Source: Bacteroidales bacterium
Lineage (GTDB): Bacteria; Bacteroidota; Bacteroidia; Bacteroidales; Dysgonomonadaceae
Direction: 5' to 3'
DNA: 6,784 nucleotides
Assembly: GCA_012841425.1 (NCBI GenBank)
Contig: DUUR01000110.1
Location: 1 to 6,784 of the forward strand
Under the pieces are notes generated by a model, which was given only the letters and a program-made list of their open reading frames with translations, was not told the origin of the DNA and made no database searches. The stretch's first letter is position 1; each line of letters begins with the position of its first letter. A program made the position numbers and the translations under genes. Positions 1-6,604 of this stretch are shown here, piece after piece.

Positions 1-1227
1 ATGGGTGAGATTCAAGAATTTTTGACTGCAAATTATCCAGATGCTTTTATCAGACTTAAAAGGTATAACTTGATGTATAAAAAGCATCCTATAGAGGTTC
101 AATTTAATGGTCCAGATCCGGCCGTGTTGCGCAGTCTTACTGCTCAGGCACTTGATATAATGGAGAATAGCAACGCAATTCATCTCACGCAGAACAATTG
201 GGAGGCTCAAACACCTGTACTCATGGTAAATTACAATCAGCCTATTGCACGTAATGTGGGGTTGAGCAGGCAGGATGTTGCTTTGTCGCTATTGAGTGCC
301 ACAGGGGGAATTCCCGCTAGTGTTTATTATGATGGTAATCATCGTCAGACAATTTACCTAAAAAGTGTTGACGGTGAGGGAAATGCTATTGAGTCGCTTG
401 ATAATGCGCAAATATTTAGCATGCTGCCGTCGCTTGGATTTTTAAATAGGGATTTGGTGCAGGGACTTATAACTGGCGTTTACGCTGAAGAGGATATTTT
501 GGAGGAGGCGCTCAGAACTATTCCACTGAGCCAGGTTACTGATGGTATTAGCCTTGAGTGGGAAGACCCACTGGTGATACGCTATGATGGTCAGAGGGCT
601 ATGAGAGCCCAGGGTAGTCCGGTGCAAGGTGTGGGCACTGAAGATGCTAGACAAACTATTGCAGAGCAAATTGAGGAGATTGAGTTGCCACACGGTTACT
701 CAATGCATTGGGAGGGCGAGATTAAGGCCAGTGAGCAATCGAGCAAATATCTATTTAAATATTTTCCTCTTGCAATTATATTGATGATTGCAATTCTGAT
801 TATGCTTTTTAAAGATTATAGAAAGCCTCTTATTATAGTTTGTTGCATTCCTCTATTATTGATTGGTGTTATTTTTGGAATGCTGGCATCGGGCAAGACT
901 TTTGGATTTGTTGCTATTGTGGGAGTGCTCGGCTTGGTGGGGATGATTATAAAAAATGGAATTGTTTTGATGGATGAGATTGAGTTGCAACTTAGCGATA
1001 GTGTTGATCCTGTTGAGGCTTTGCTGAGTAGTTCTTCGGGAAGATTTAGACCTGTGATGATGGCTTCGTTGACAACAATTTTGGGGATGATTCCACTTTT
1101 AGGTGATGATTTATTTGGGCCTCTTGCTGTTACAATTATGGGGGGACTGTTGATTGGCACGCTTATTACTCTGATTGTGATTCCCCTACTCTATTCTCTA
1201 TTCTTTAAAATAAAAATTACTAAGTAA
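1..1227 (+). CDS. RND efflux transporter permease subunit, C-terminal part (5' truncated by window)
   Basis: This is the C-terminal 408 residues of an inner-membrane proton-driven RND exporter (AcrB/MexB-like). The reading frame is open from base 1, and residue 1 falls inside the second periplasmic porter loop by comparison with AcrB, so the ATG at base 1 is almost certainly internal. Residues 1 to about 245 are the porter/docking region, including the RYDGQRAMRAQG stretch (194-205). Five hydrophobic segments follow at about 253-270, 276-296, 300-325, 351-367 and 374-402. The GMIIKNGIVLMDEI motif (313-326) matches AcrB TM10, with K318 and N319 at the places of relay Lys940 and Asn941; RFRPVMMASLTTILGMIPL (348-366) is the usual following motif. 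The partner Asp residues of TM4 lie outside the window. The stop overlaps the TolC-like gene start, so the two probably form one operon. The substrate cannot be read from the sequence. I am confident of the family and less sure of the HAE-1-like subclass. Confidence 0.95.
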   Translation: MGEIQEFLTANYPDAFIRLKRYNLMYKKHPIEVQFNGPDPAVLRSLTAQALDIMENSNAIHLTQNNWEAQTPVLMVNYNQPIARNVGLSRQDVALSLLSATGGIPASVYYDGNHRQTIYLKSVDGEGNAIESLDNAQIFSMLPSLGFLNRDLVQGLITGVYAEEDILEEALRTIPLSQVTDGISLEWEDPLVIRYDGQRAMRAQGSPVQGVGTEDARQTIAEQIEEIELPHGYSMHWEGEIKASEQSSKYLFKYFPLAIILMIAILIMLFKDYRKPLIIVCCIPLLLIGVIFGMLASGKTFGFVAIVGVLGLVGMIIKNGIVLMDEIELQLSDSVDPVEALLSSSSGRFRPVMMASLTTILGMIPLLGDDLFGPLAVTIMGGLLIGTLITLIVIPLLYSLFFKIKITK

Positions 1228-2885
1228 TGCGATTAAATATTTTTGTTCTAACATATATATTGTTTTTTTTGAGTTGTTCTTTGTCGGCTCAGGAGAAACT
1301 GAATTCTTCTCAAGATACTCATGATTCTACTTCATCGGTTCATGAGCAACCTACTACTTCATCAGCGCTGGAGGCTCCGACTTCTCAATTATCAGTTCAA
1401 GAAAATCTTACTTATTCTTTATCTTCTCAGCAGGTTCTTACTTTAGAAAGAAGCAGAGAAATGGCTTTGAAGAATAACAAGCAGATGGCTATTGCTGCTG
1501 AGGGCACTGAAATGGCGGGTTTTAACGTTAAGGCATACAAATCTAACTTCCTACCCAAGATATCTGCAACGGGAAATTATTTACTAACTACGGCTTCTTT
1601 AGAGAAATTGGTTCCTGGATTTCATCTTCCTACTTATATTCCAGATGCATCGGGGGAGTTGGTGCCAAATATACTAACTACTGTTGATGGTATGCCTATT
1701 TTTAAGGAGTATGCTTTCTTTCCGGGCATGGACCTGAGCTTGAAGCCTAACGGTACTTATATTGCTGGTCTGAGAGTTGAGATGCCTATTTATATGGGTG
1801 GAAAGATTAGCTCTGCATACAATATGTCAAAGATTGGCGAGGAAATGGCGAGACTGAATGAGGCGAAGACACGTAATGAGGTAATAATGGAGGCTGATGT
1901 GGCTTATTGGACTTATGTTGAAACACTTGAACTTGCCAAGACTGCTATTGCTTATAATGAACTTGTTAGACAGTTGGAGGTTGATGTGGCCAATGCTTAC
2001 AATACTGGTATGGCACCGAGAAATGATTTGCTTAAGGTGCAGGTGAAACTTAATGAGGTTGAACTGCAGATGCTCAGGGCAGAAAATGGGGTTAGGCTTG
2101 CAAGGATGAATCTTTGTCATATCATTGGGTTGCCTTTAAATTCAGAGGTTGAGGTTGATTATATTATGGGTGGTAATGGTTCTCTGGATAATGAGACTTA
2201 TTTGAGTATTGATGGTTCTCGGAATAATGAGACTTACTTGAATAATGAAAGTTCTAGGAATATTGATGGTTCTCGGAAAAACGAAGTTTACATGAATAAT
2301 AAAAAGAGCAAAGTTATTCCCCTCCCCGACCTGTTTTCAAGACCTGAGTATGAACTTCTATCAAAACAGATTGAGCTAAAAGAACGGCAGGTGAAACTAG
2401 TGAAGAGTGATTTCTTGCCTAGCGTGGGCATTGCAGGAAATATGGGTTATGCAAATGGGTTGAAGTTAAATGATAGTAAGCTGCTTGATAATACTGCGTT
2501 TTCGGCAGTTGTTAATGTAAGTATTCCTCTTTTTCAATGGGGTGAAGGGCGCAATAAGGTACGTAGTGCTATGGCTGAGAAAAAGATGGCTTCGTTGCAA
2601 AGAGATGAGCTTACGAAAAAGATGGAGCTTGAAATTCAACAAGCATTACAAGCATACAGTGAGTCAGAGGCAAGAATGGTGCTTACTAAACGCTCTTTGA
2701 ATCAGGCTGAAGAGAATTTGCGTGAAAGTGGCGATAGGTATGAGTCGGGACTTGAAACTCTATCTAATTTAATGGAGGCTCAAGCTATGTGGCAGCAAGC
2801 GCACTCGGAGGTGATAAGCGCCAATAGTGCATATAAAATTGCCGAGACAGCTTATTTAAAGGCTGCGGGCAGACTGGAGGAATAG
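1227..2885 (+). CDS. TolC family outer membrane efflux protein
   Basis: A 552-residue outer-membrane factor that should form the trimeric exit duct for the RND pump encoded just upstream. The start ATG shares its A with the upstream TAA stop (TAATG), which suggests translational coupling; no Shine-Dalgarno is visible. Residues 1-21 form a signal peptide. Cleavage may follow LSA (signal peptidase I, before Gln22), or Cys17 in FLSC may be a lipidated residue. Residues about 22-68 are a Ser/Thr/Gln-rich low-complexity stretch, longer than usual ahead of the first OEP repeat. The two OEP halves span about 70-308 and 365-550. Each has long heptad-like helices (for example 200-300 and 455-550) and a beta-strand segment: GLRVEMPIYMGGKI at 181-194, and the VNVSIPLFQWGEG region in the second half. 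Between the halves lies a 12-residue tandem repeat (317-358), which is unusual. The length is greater than a typical OMF because of the N-terminal linker and this insert. The family call is firm. Confidence 0.95.
   Translation: MRLNIFVLTYILFFLSCSLSAQEKLNSSQDTHDSTSSVHEQPTTSSALEAPTSQLSVQENLTYSLSSQQVLTLERSREMALKNNKQMAIAAEGTEMAGFNVKAYKSNFLPKISATGNYLLTTASLEKLVPGFHLPTYIPDASGELVPNILTTVDGMPIFKEYAFFPGMDLSLKPNGTYIAGLRVEMPIYMGGKISSAYNMSKIGEEMARLNEAKTRNEVIMEADVAYWTYVETLELAKTAIAYNELVRQLEVDVANAYNTGMAPRNDLLKVQVKLNEVELQMLRAENGVRLARMNLCHIIGLPLNSEVEVDYIMGGNGSLDNETYLSIDGSRNNETYLNNESSRNIDGSRKNEVYMNNKKSKVIPLPDLFSRPEYELLSKQIELKERQVKLVKSDFLPSVGIAGNMGYANGLKLNDSKLLDNTAFSAVVNVSIPLFQWGEGRNKVRSAMAEKKMASLQRDELTKKMELEIQQALQAYSESEARMVLTKRSLNQAEENLRESGDRYESGLETLSNLMEAQAMWQQAHSEVISANSAYKIAETAYLKAAGRLEE
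2175..2300 (+). repeat. 36-bp (12-residue) in-frame tandem repeat inside the TolC-like gene
   Basis: There are three full 36-bp units (2175-2210, 2211-2246, 2265-2300) and one half unit (2247-2264) between the second and third. Neighbouring full units agree at 30 of 36 positions by my count. They encode NGSLDNETYLSI, DGSRNNETYLNN, ESSRNI and DGSRKNEVYMNN (residues 317-358). The tract is polar, rich in Asn, Ser, Asp and Glu, and keeps the reading frame because every unit is a multiple of three. It lies in the linker between the two OEP halves, a surface of the periplasmic equatorial region in known TolC structures. Confidence 0.9.
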
Positions 2886-2957
2886 TTTAATTATAAAAAA
2901 CTTACACTTTAATTAAATTAAACAAGAACGGAGGGATTGAGGTTTAATAGTTAAAGA

Positions 2958-3881
2958 CTAAGAAAGCGGATTGGGCGCAGGACCAACCTCTTTGCCTCCC
3001 GATTTTATTCTTGTTTCGGGCAATGGGATAAACTCTTTGTTGTCGTTTGGGGGTAGTATGATGCGCCCTGCCTTCCAATCGGCTTTGGCTTGCTCAATTC
3101 TTTCTTTACGCGACGAGACAAAATTCCACCAAATAAATCGCTCTCCTAATGGTTCGCCCCCTAATAATAAAAGTGTTGTCTCTTCGATTGCAACTATTTT
3201 AGGAGCTTCGTGTTTTGTGAAGACTATCATTTGACCAATTTTATAATTGAAGTTATCTATTTGGAGCTTACCGTTAGCAATATAAATTGATCGTTCAGAG
3301 AAACCTGTTGGCAGTGCTATTTGTGCACCTGCATCTAAGTTTACATGTAAATAGAATAGAGGGGAGTGAGTTTTTACATTACTTTTTAGTCCGTATGCCT
3401 CACCTGCAACTAGTCGCATCCATATTCCTTTATCGGTATATGTTCCCAACTGCTCGGGTTGATAATTCTTGAACGTTGGAGCGCTCTCTTCATCCTTTTC
3501 GGGGAGGGCAACCCATGTTTGTACCATCTCAAGTGAGCTCTTCGCAAGCAACTCGGGGTCCTCAAATCGCTCTGAATGTGAAATACCTTTGCCTGCCGTC
3601 ATCCAGTTTACTTCTCCTGGTCGGATGGTTTGTTCTACACCCAGGCTATCGCGGTGTGTTACCTCTCCTCCTAATAGATAGGTAACAGTGGACAGCCCAA
3701 TATGAGGATGCGGTAGTACATCCATTGAAGAAAAGTTGGTTGGCATTGATGAAACGGGACCGGCATGATCTAGAAAAATGAATGGCCCCACCATTCTACG
3801 ACGACGAAATGGCAATATTCTTCGCACTTCTAAGCTATCGCTTATGGCTGCCATGCGGGCATCTATTATAATTTCGGGCAT
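2958..3881 (-). CDS. Pirin family protein (bicupin, possible quercetin 2,3-dioxygenase)
   Basis: A 307-residue cytosolic protein with no signal peptide. The pirin N-terminal cupin covers about residues 15-130, with the signature GPFIFLDHAGP (32-42), PHPHIGLSTVTYLL (57-70), the RDS turn (77-79) and GEVNWMTAGKGISHSE (89-104). H58, H60, H102 and E104 match the spacing of the metal-binding His-His-His-Glu set of human pirin. The C-terminal cupin (pirin_C) covers about 165-275 and includes SPLFYLHVNLDAG and LLLLGGEPLGERFIWWNFV, followed by a tail of about 45 residues. Some family members (E. coli YhhW, human pirin) oxidise quercetin, and human pirin is also a transcriptional cofactor; the role here is unknown. 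The start at 3881 is preceded on the minus strand by an AT-rich leader. An internal ATG at residue 10 is possible but would remove the first strand. The gene is convergent with the TolC-like gene and divergent from the patatin gene, so it is probably transcribed alone. Confidence 0.95.
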   Translation of the reverse strand: MPEIIIDARMAAISDSLEVRRILPFRRRRMVGPFIFLDHAGPVSSMPTNFSSMDVLPHPHIGLSTVTYLLGGEVTHRDSLGVEQTIRPGEVNWMTAGKGISHSERFEDPELLAKSSLEMVQTWVALPEKDEESAPTFKNYQPEQLGTYTDKGIWMRLVAGEAYGLKSNVKTHSPLFYLHVNLDAGAQIALPTGFSERSIYIANGKLQIDNFNYKIGQMIVFTKHEAPKIVAIEETTLLLLGGEPLGERFIWWNFVSSRKERIEQAKADWKAGRIILPPNDNKEFIPLPETRIKSGGKEVGPAPNPLS

Positions 3882-3982
3882 ATGCTTTATATTTAATTGT
3901 TACTATTATTAATTATAAATGCTTTTATATTTTCTGCAAGTTAGTTATAATTGATATTTATTTTGCTCTGAAAAAGAATTTA

Positions 3983-4019
3983 AATATAGGTACTGGCTTA
4001 TTTAGAGTACTATTATATT
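3983..4019. repeat. Imperfect inverted repeat in the divergent intergenic region
   Basis: AATATA-g-GTACT (3983-3994) is followed after 11 bases by AGTAC-tat-TATATT (4006-4019). This gives 11 complementary pairs, with an uneven bulge of 1 versus 3 bases. It lies about midway between the pirin and patatin starts. It could be a regulator site or a chance pairing in AT-rich DNA; the GTACT/AGTAC core is the least AT-biased part. Confidence 0.35.
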
Positions 4020-4026
4020 AAGTGTT

Positions 4027-4041
4027 ATCATATTTTATGAT
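4027..4041. promoter_or_regulatory. 15-bp interrupted palindrome, candidate operator upstream of the patatin gene
   Basis: ATCATA (4027-4032), spacer TTT, TATGAT (4036-4041) is a perfect 6-bp dyad. It ends 27 bases before the TAAATTTG box at 4069, just upstream of where a -33 element would sit, which is a suitable place for an activator or repressor. The arms are AT-rich, so chance is a real alternative. Confidence 0.35.
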
Positions 4042-4068
4042 TTATAGAATTAAAACAGCTTTTTTTGG

Positions 4069-4076
4069 TAAATTTG
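4069..4076 (+). promoter_or_regulatory. Putative Bacteroidota -7 element for the patatin gene
   Basis: TAAATTTG is an exact match to the TAnnTTTG -7 consensus used by the Bacteroidota primary sigma factor. Transcription would start at about 4083, giving a leader of roughly 55 bases. No TTG is present about 20 bases upstream, where the -33 element belongs (4045-4050 reads TAGAAT), so the promoter may be weak or activator-dependent. Confidence 0.55.
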
Positions 4077-4100
4077 CGGTAATCACATTATTGAAACCCA

Positions 4101-4145
4101 TTTTCATCTCCCTTAAGTGATGTAAATTACTTGTATTAATGAAAG
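4101..4145 (+). promoter_or_regulatory. Leader hairpin with GNRA loop next to the patatin start codon
   Basis: AAGTGAT (4115-4121) and ATTACTT (4126-4132) form a 7-pair stem (one G-U) closed by GTAA, a GNRA-type tetraloop, ending six bases before the ATG. Further out, TTTCAT (4102-4107) is complementary to ATGAAA (4139-4144), with a possible extra U-G pair 4101/4145. In the folded mRNA the start codon would then be in an outer helix around the hairpin. This is read by eye; no folding energy was computed. Confidence 0.35.
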
Positions 4146-6469
4146 ATATGAAAATAATAAGAGAAAATATTCTTATCGTTCTAATTTTGACTTTATGCTC
4201 ACCTTTTTTAGCAAAGGGGCAAGGGGTGATGTATAACGTAAGCCCAAAAGAGGAGCAACTAAGCCCAAAAGAGGAGCAATATTATGAAACACAACAGACG
4301 GATTTAATTAAATCTCAACGTAAAAAAGTAGGCGTTGTATTAAGTGGTGGTGGGGCCAAAGGTTTTGCTCATATAGGAATTTTAAAAGTATTGGAAGAGG
4401 CTGGCATTCCTATTGATTATATTGCAGGAACAAGCATGGGTGCTGTTGTTGGTGGATTGTACGCAGTTGGGTATAGTGCCGATATGATTGATTCTCTTAT
4501 ACAAATTCAGGATTGGAATAGTTTGATGCGAGATGTTGTGAGCAGAGAGCATATTCCTGCATCGCAAAGAAACAACCATAATAGATATGTTGCTTCACTT
4601 CCTTATGAGTTTCCGTTTGGCGATAAATCTGTCGGTGTTACTCTTCCTCCGGGTGTTTTTACCGGTCAAAACATTTATAATCTATTCCTTAATACTACTA
4701 TTGGTTATCAGGGTAATATTAATTTTGATGACCTCCCTATCCCATTTGGATGTATCTCTGCTGATGTTCGCACAGGCAAGGAGGTGGTAATGAGAAATGG
4801 TGATCTAGCTGAAGCAATTAGAGCAAGCATGGCAATACCTGGCATGTTTACACCTGTTGAGAAAGATGATTTGCTACTCATTGATGGTGGATTAGTAAAT
4901 AACTATCCTGTGGACTTAGTTAGAAGTATGGGTGCTGATATTGTAATTGGGTCTATTTTTCCTATTGATGATGAGGTTATTGAAAAAAGCAAGGGAAGCA
5001 TTTCGGAAATTACACAGCAGATATGGAATTTTATTGGTAAGGATAAAAGAAACAGTAATGTTGTTGATACTGATATATTGATTACTCCCGACATTTATCC
5101 TTATGGTATGTTAGATTTTCAGATATCGGCAATTGATACTATTATTAATAGAGGCGTGACAGCCACTCTGAAAAGATGGGATGGCCTTATGGAGCTTAAA
5201 GAATCTCTTGGTATTGATGATGATGACATTTTGATGGTTAATGAAACTAAGAATCCTTTTCTGAATCTTGATACTTTGAAAATAAATAGTGTTTCTATTG
5301 AAGGTATTACCCTAAGGGAATCGAGCTATCTACATAGATGGATTAATATTGAAGATGATAAAATAACGAGAGATGAACTAGACGAAATTGTTGCTAAAAT
5401 ATATGGTAGCGGAATGTTTAGTAGGGTATATTACAGATTGGAAGGTGAAAATCCTTTTGATTTAGTGTTTAAAGTAGAGGTAAAAGAGTATAATAGCCTA
5501 AACCTAGGGATTCACTTCGATAGTAATGATATGGCAGCCATCCTTGTTAATACGCAACTAAAGCTAAGTAGCTCGCTCAATTCTATGTTTGATATAACTA
5601 CTAGGCTGAGCCGCGACCCATATCTTGTGATTGATTACTCTATTAACAGTGGAATTTTTTATAAAGGTGGTATCAATTACAAGATTAGCAGAAACGATTT
5701 AAGTATTTACGAGAGGGGCGATTTATCTTATAACATAGGATTGACTAAAAACTCGCTTAATCTTGTATTTTCGGAGTTTTATTTTGCCAATATGATGTTG
5801 CACCTTGGTGCACAAATGGAGCATTTTCATTTTTATAAGGCACTTGGAAGAGCTGCCGAACCACCTAGTTCTATTACTAGTAATCAGTTATATATCAACT
5901 ATCAATTAAGCGGGGTATATGATAATTTAAATAGAGTATATTTTCCATCTTCTGGACAATACTTTTCATTTCATTATTCAATTCATACTGATAATTTTGT
6001 GCAAATTAATAATCATACTCCTACTAATATTGTAAGCATGAAATTCTTTAAACCTATTTCGTTAAACGAAAATGTGTTTATAACTCCTCGCATTGATGCT
6101 CGATATATTCTAAATGATAGTGTACCTCTTGTTTATCGTAATTTTGTGGGTGGCAAAACTGATTCTCATTACACTCCTCAACAAATCTCTTTGCAAGGGT
6201 CTAAAGGGATGGAGGTGTTAAAAAATATGGTGTTTACCACTGATTTAACTTTCCATTTTAATTTTGCACCCAACAATTATATATATTCAAATCTTAATCT
6301 ACTGGTTAATAATAATCATTTGCATACTCTGTTTGATGGAGATTATTATTGGGGAATAAATATGGGATATTCATACTTAAGTGTTGCAGGACCATTGAGA
6401 CTGGAATTGGGCTACTCTGAACTTTCTAAGAGATTTCATCCTTACGTGAGTTATGGATATTATTTTTAA
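4139..6469 (+). CDS. Patatin-like phospholipase fused to POTRA and Omp85-type beta-barrel (type Vd-like)
   Basis: A 776-residue outer-membrane protein with an N-terminal lipase. Residues 1 to about 28 are a signal peptide (hydrophobic core 10-24, likely cleaved near AKG/Q28). A short linker holds a duplicated SPKEEQ. The patatin domain (about 63-345) has the oxyanion-hole motif GGGAKG (70-75), the nucleophile motif GTSMG (97-101, Ser99) and the catalytic DGG (249-251, Asp249), so the Ser-Asp dyad is intact. One POTRA domain follows (about 380-450; IYGSGMFSRVYYRLE at 421-435). A barrel of about 325 residues contains DNLNRVYFPSSGQ (595-607) and ends in VSYGYYF with a terminal Phe, as expected for a BAM-inserted OMP. 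The layout resembles Pseudomonas PlpD and Fusobacterium FplA, phospholipase A1-type type Vd proteins; whether the lipase is surface-exposed or periplasmic is unknown here. The start at 4139 is chosen as the first ATG; an ATG at 4148 (Met4) would also keep the signal peptide. It has its own upstream region and no operon partner. Confidence 0.93.
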   Translation: MKDMKIIRENILIVLILTLCSPFLAKGQGVMYNVSPKEEQLSPKEEQYYETQQTDLIKSQRKKVGVVLSGGGAKGFAHIGILKVLEEAGIPIDYIAGTSMGAVVGGLYAVGYSADMIDSLIQIQDWNSLMRDVVSREHIPASQRNNHNRYVASLPYEFPFGDKSVGVTLPPGVFTGQNIYNLFLNTTIGYQGNINFDDLPIPFGCISADVRTGKEVVMRNGDLAEAIRASMAIPGMFTPVEKDDLLLIDGGLVNNYPVDLVRSMGADIVIGSIFPIDDEVIEKSKGSISEITQQIWNFIGKDKRNSNVVDTDILITPDIYPYGMLDFQISAIDTIINRGVTATLKRWDGLMELKESLGIDDDDILMVNETKNPFLNLDTLKINSVSIEGITLRESSYLHRWINIEDDKITRDELDEIVAKIYGSGMFSRVYYRLEGENPFDLVFKVEVKEYNSLNLGIHFDSNDMAAILVNTQLKLSSSLNSMFDITTRLSRDPYLVIDYSINSGIFYKGGINYKISRNDLSIYERGDLSYNIGLTKNSLNLVFSEFYFANMMLHLGAQMEHFHFYKALGRAAEPPSSITSNQLYINYQLSGVYDNLNRVYFPSSGQYFSFHYSIHTDNFVQINNHTPTNIVSMKFFKPISLNENVFITPRIDARYILNDSVPLVYRNFVGGKTDSHYTPQQISLQGSKGMEVLKNMVFTTDLTFHFNFAPNNYIYSNLNLLVNNNHLHTLFDGDYYWGINMGYSYLSVAGPLRLELGYSELSKRFHPYVSYGYYF
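4239..4280 (+). repeat. 21-bp direct tandem duplication (SPKEEQ twice) in the patatin gene
   Basis: Two adjacent 21-bp units (4239-4259 and 4260-4280) are identical at 20 of 21 bases. They encode SPKEEQ twice (residues 35-40 and 42-47, separated by Leu41), in the charged linker between the signal peptide and the lipase domain. Near-identity at DNA level, including third positions, points to a recent duplication that keeps the frame. Confidence 0.9.
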
Positions 6470-6532
6470 AGCATTTTGATTGTGTGTAGTTAGGGTAAAC
6501 ATAGATTTATTCTATTTATTATATTAGCAATT

Positions 6533-6551
6533 ACACTTGTTAATTAAGTGT
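6533..6551. terminator. Palindrome before dps: weak terminator or operator
   Basis: ACACTT (6533-6538), loop GTTAATT, AAGTGT (6546-6551) is a perfect 6-pair dyad followed by TTTCTT. It lies 63 bases after the patatin stop, so it may be a weak intrinsic terminator. The stem is short and low in GC. It also covers the TTG at 6537-6539, the likely -33 element of the dps promoter, so an operator role is equally possible. Confidence 0.4.
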
Positions 6552-6567
6552 TTTCTTGGTACATTTG
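6537..6567 (+). promoter_or_regulatory. Bacteroidota-type promoter for the Dps-family gene
   Basis: TTG (6537-6539), a 20-base spacer, then TACATTTG (6560-6567) matches the -33/-7 (TTG, TAnnTTTG) arrangement of Bacteroidota housekeeping promoters. Transcription would start around 6573-6575, leaving a leader of about 30 bases before the ATG at 6605. The leader is A-rich with no Shine-Dalgarno, as is common in this phylum. Confidence 0.75.
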
Positions 6568-6604
6568 CTCTATAAATCAATTAATAAAAACATCGAAATA
6601 AATT

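Noticed and set aside
867..876. TATTTTTG match to the -7 consensus inside the RND gene
   Set aside because: It lies in conserved coding sequence 350 bases before the next start and has no supporting -33 element; short AT-rich matches are common.
816..1160. Antisense open frame of 114 codons opposite the RND gene
   Set aside because: It lies wholly within the strongly supported RND coding region, has a Pro/Ile/Thr/Ser-rich composition typical of a complement-strand shadow, and shows no domain or leader.
1..1227. RND gene as a complete 408-residue protein starting at base 1
   Set aside because: The first residues align within the porter domain of full-length RND proteins of about 1000 residues; the ATG coincides with the window edge, so the gene continues to the left.
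1827..2120. Antisense open frame of 97 codons opposite the TolC-like gene
   Set aside because: It overlaps a conserved OEP region on the other strand and its translation has no recognisable features.
2175..2300. CRISPR-like array from the 36-bp spaced repeat
   Set aside because: The units are contiguous with no unique spacers, keep the reading frame and vary as protein-coding repeats.
2885..2923. GTTTAATT ... AATTAAAC inverted repeat between the convergent TolC-like and pirin genes
   Set aside because: An 8-bp stem made almost entirely of A/T pairs with a 23-base loop is too weak to call an intrinsic terminator; such pairs are expected by chance in this AT-rich gap. No better terminator was seen in the 72-bp gap.
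2971..3234. Plus-strand open frame of 87 codons opposite the pirin gene (also 3287-3472, 3469-3681, 3476-3685)
   Set aside because: All lie inside the pirin gene, whose cupin motifs and metal ligands are intact; these are complement-strand shadows.
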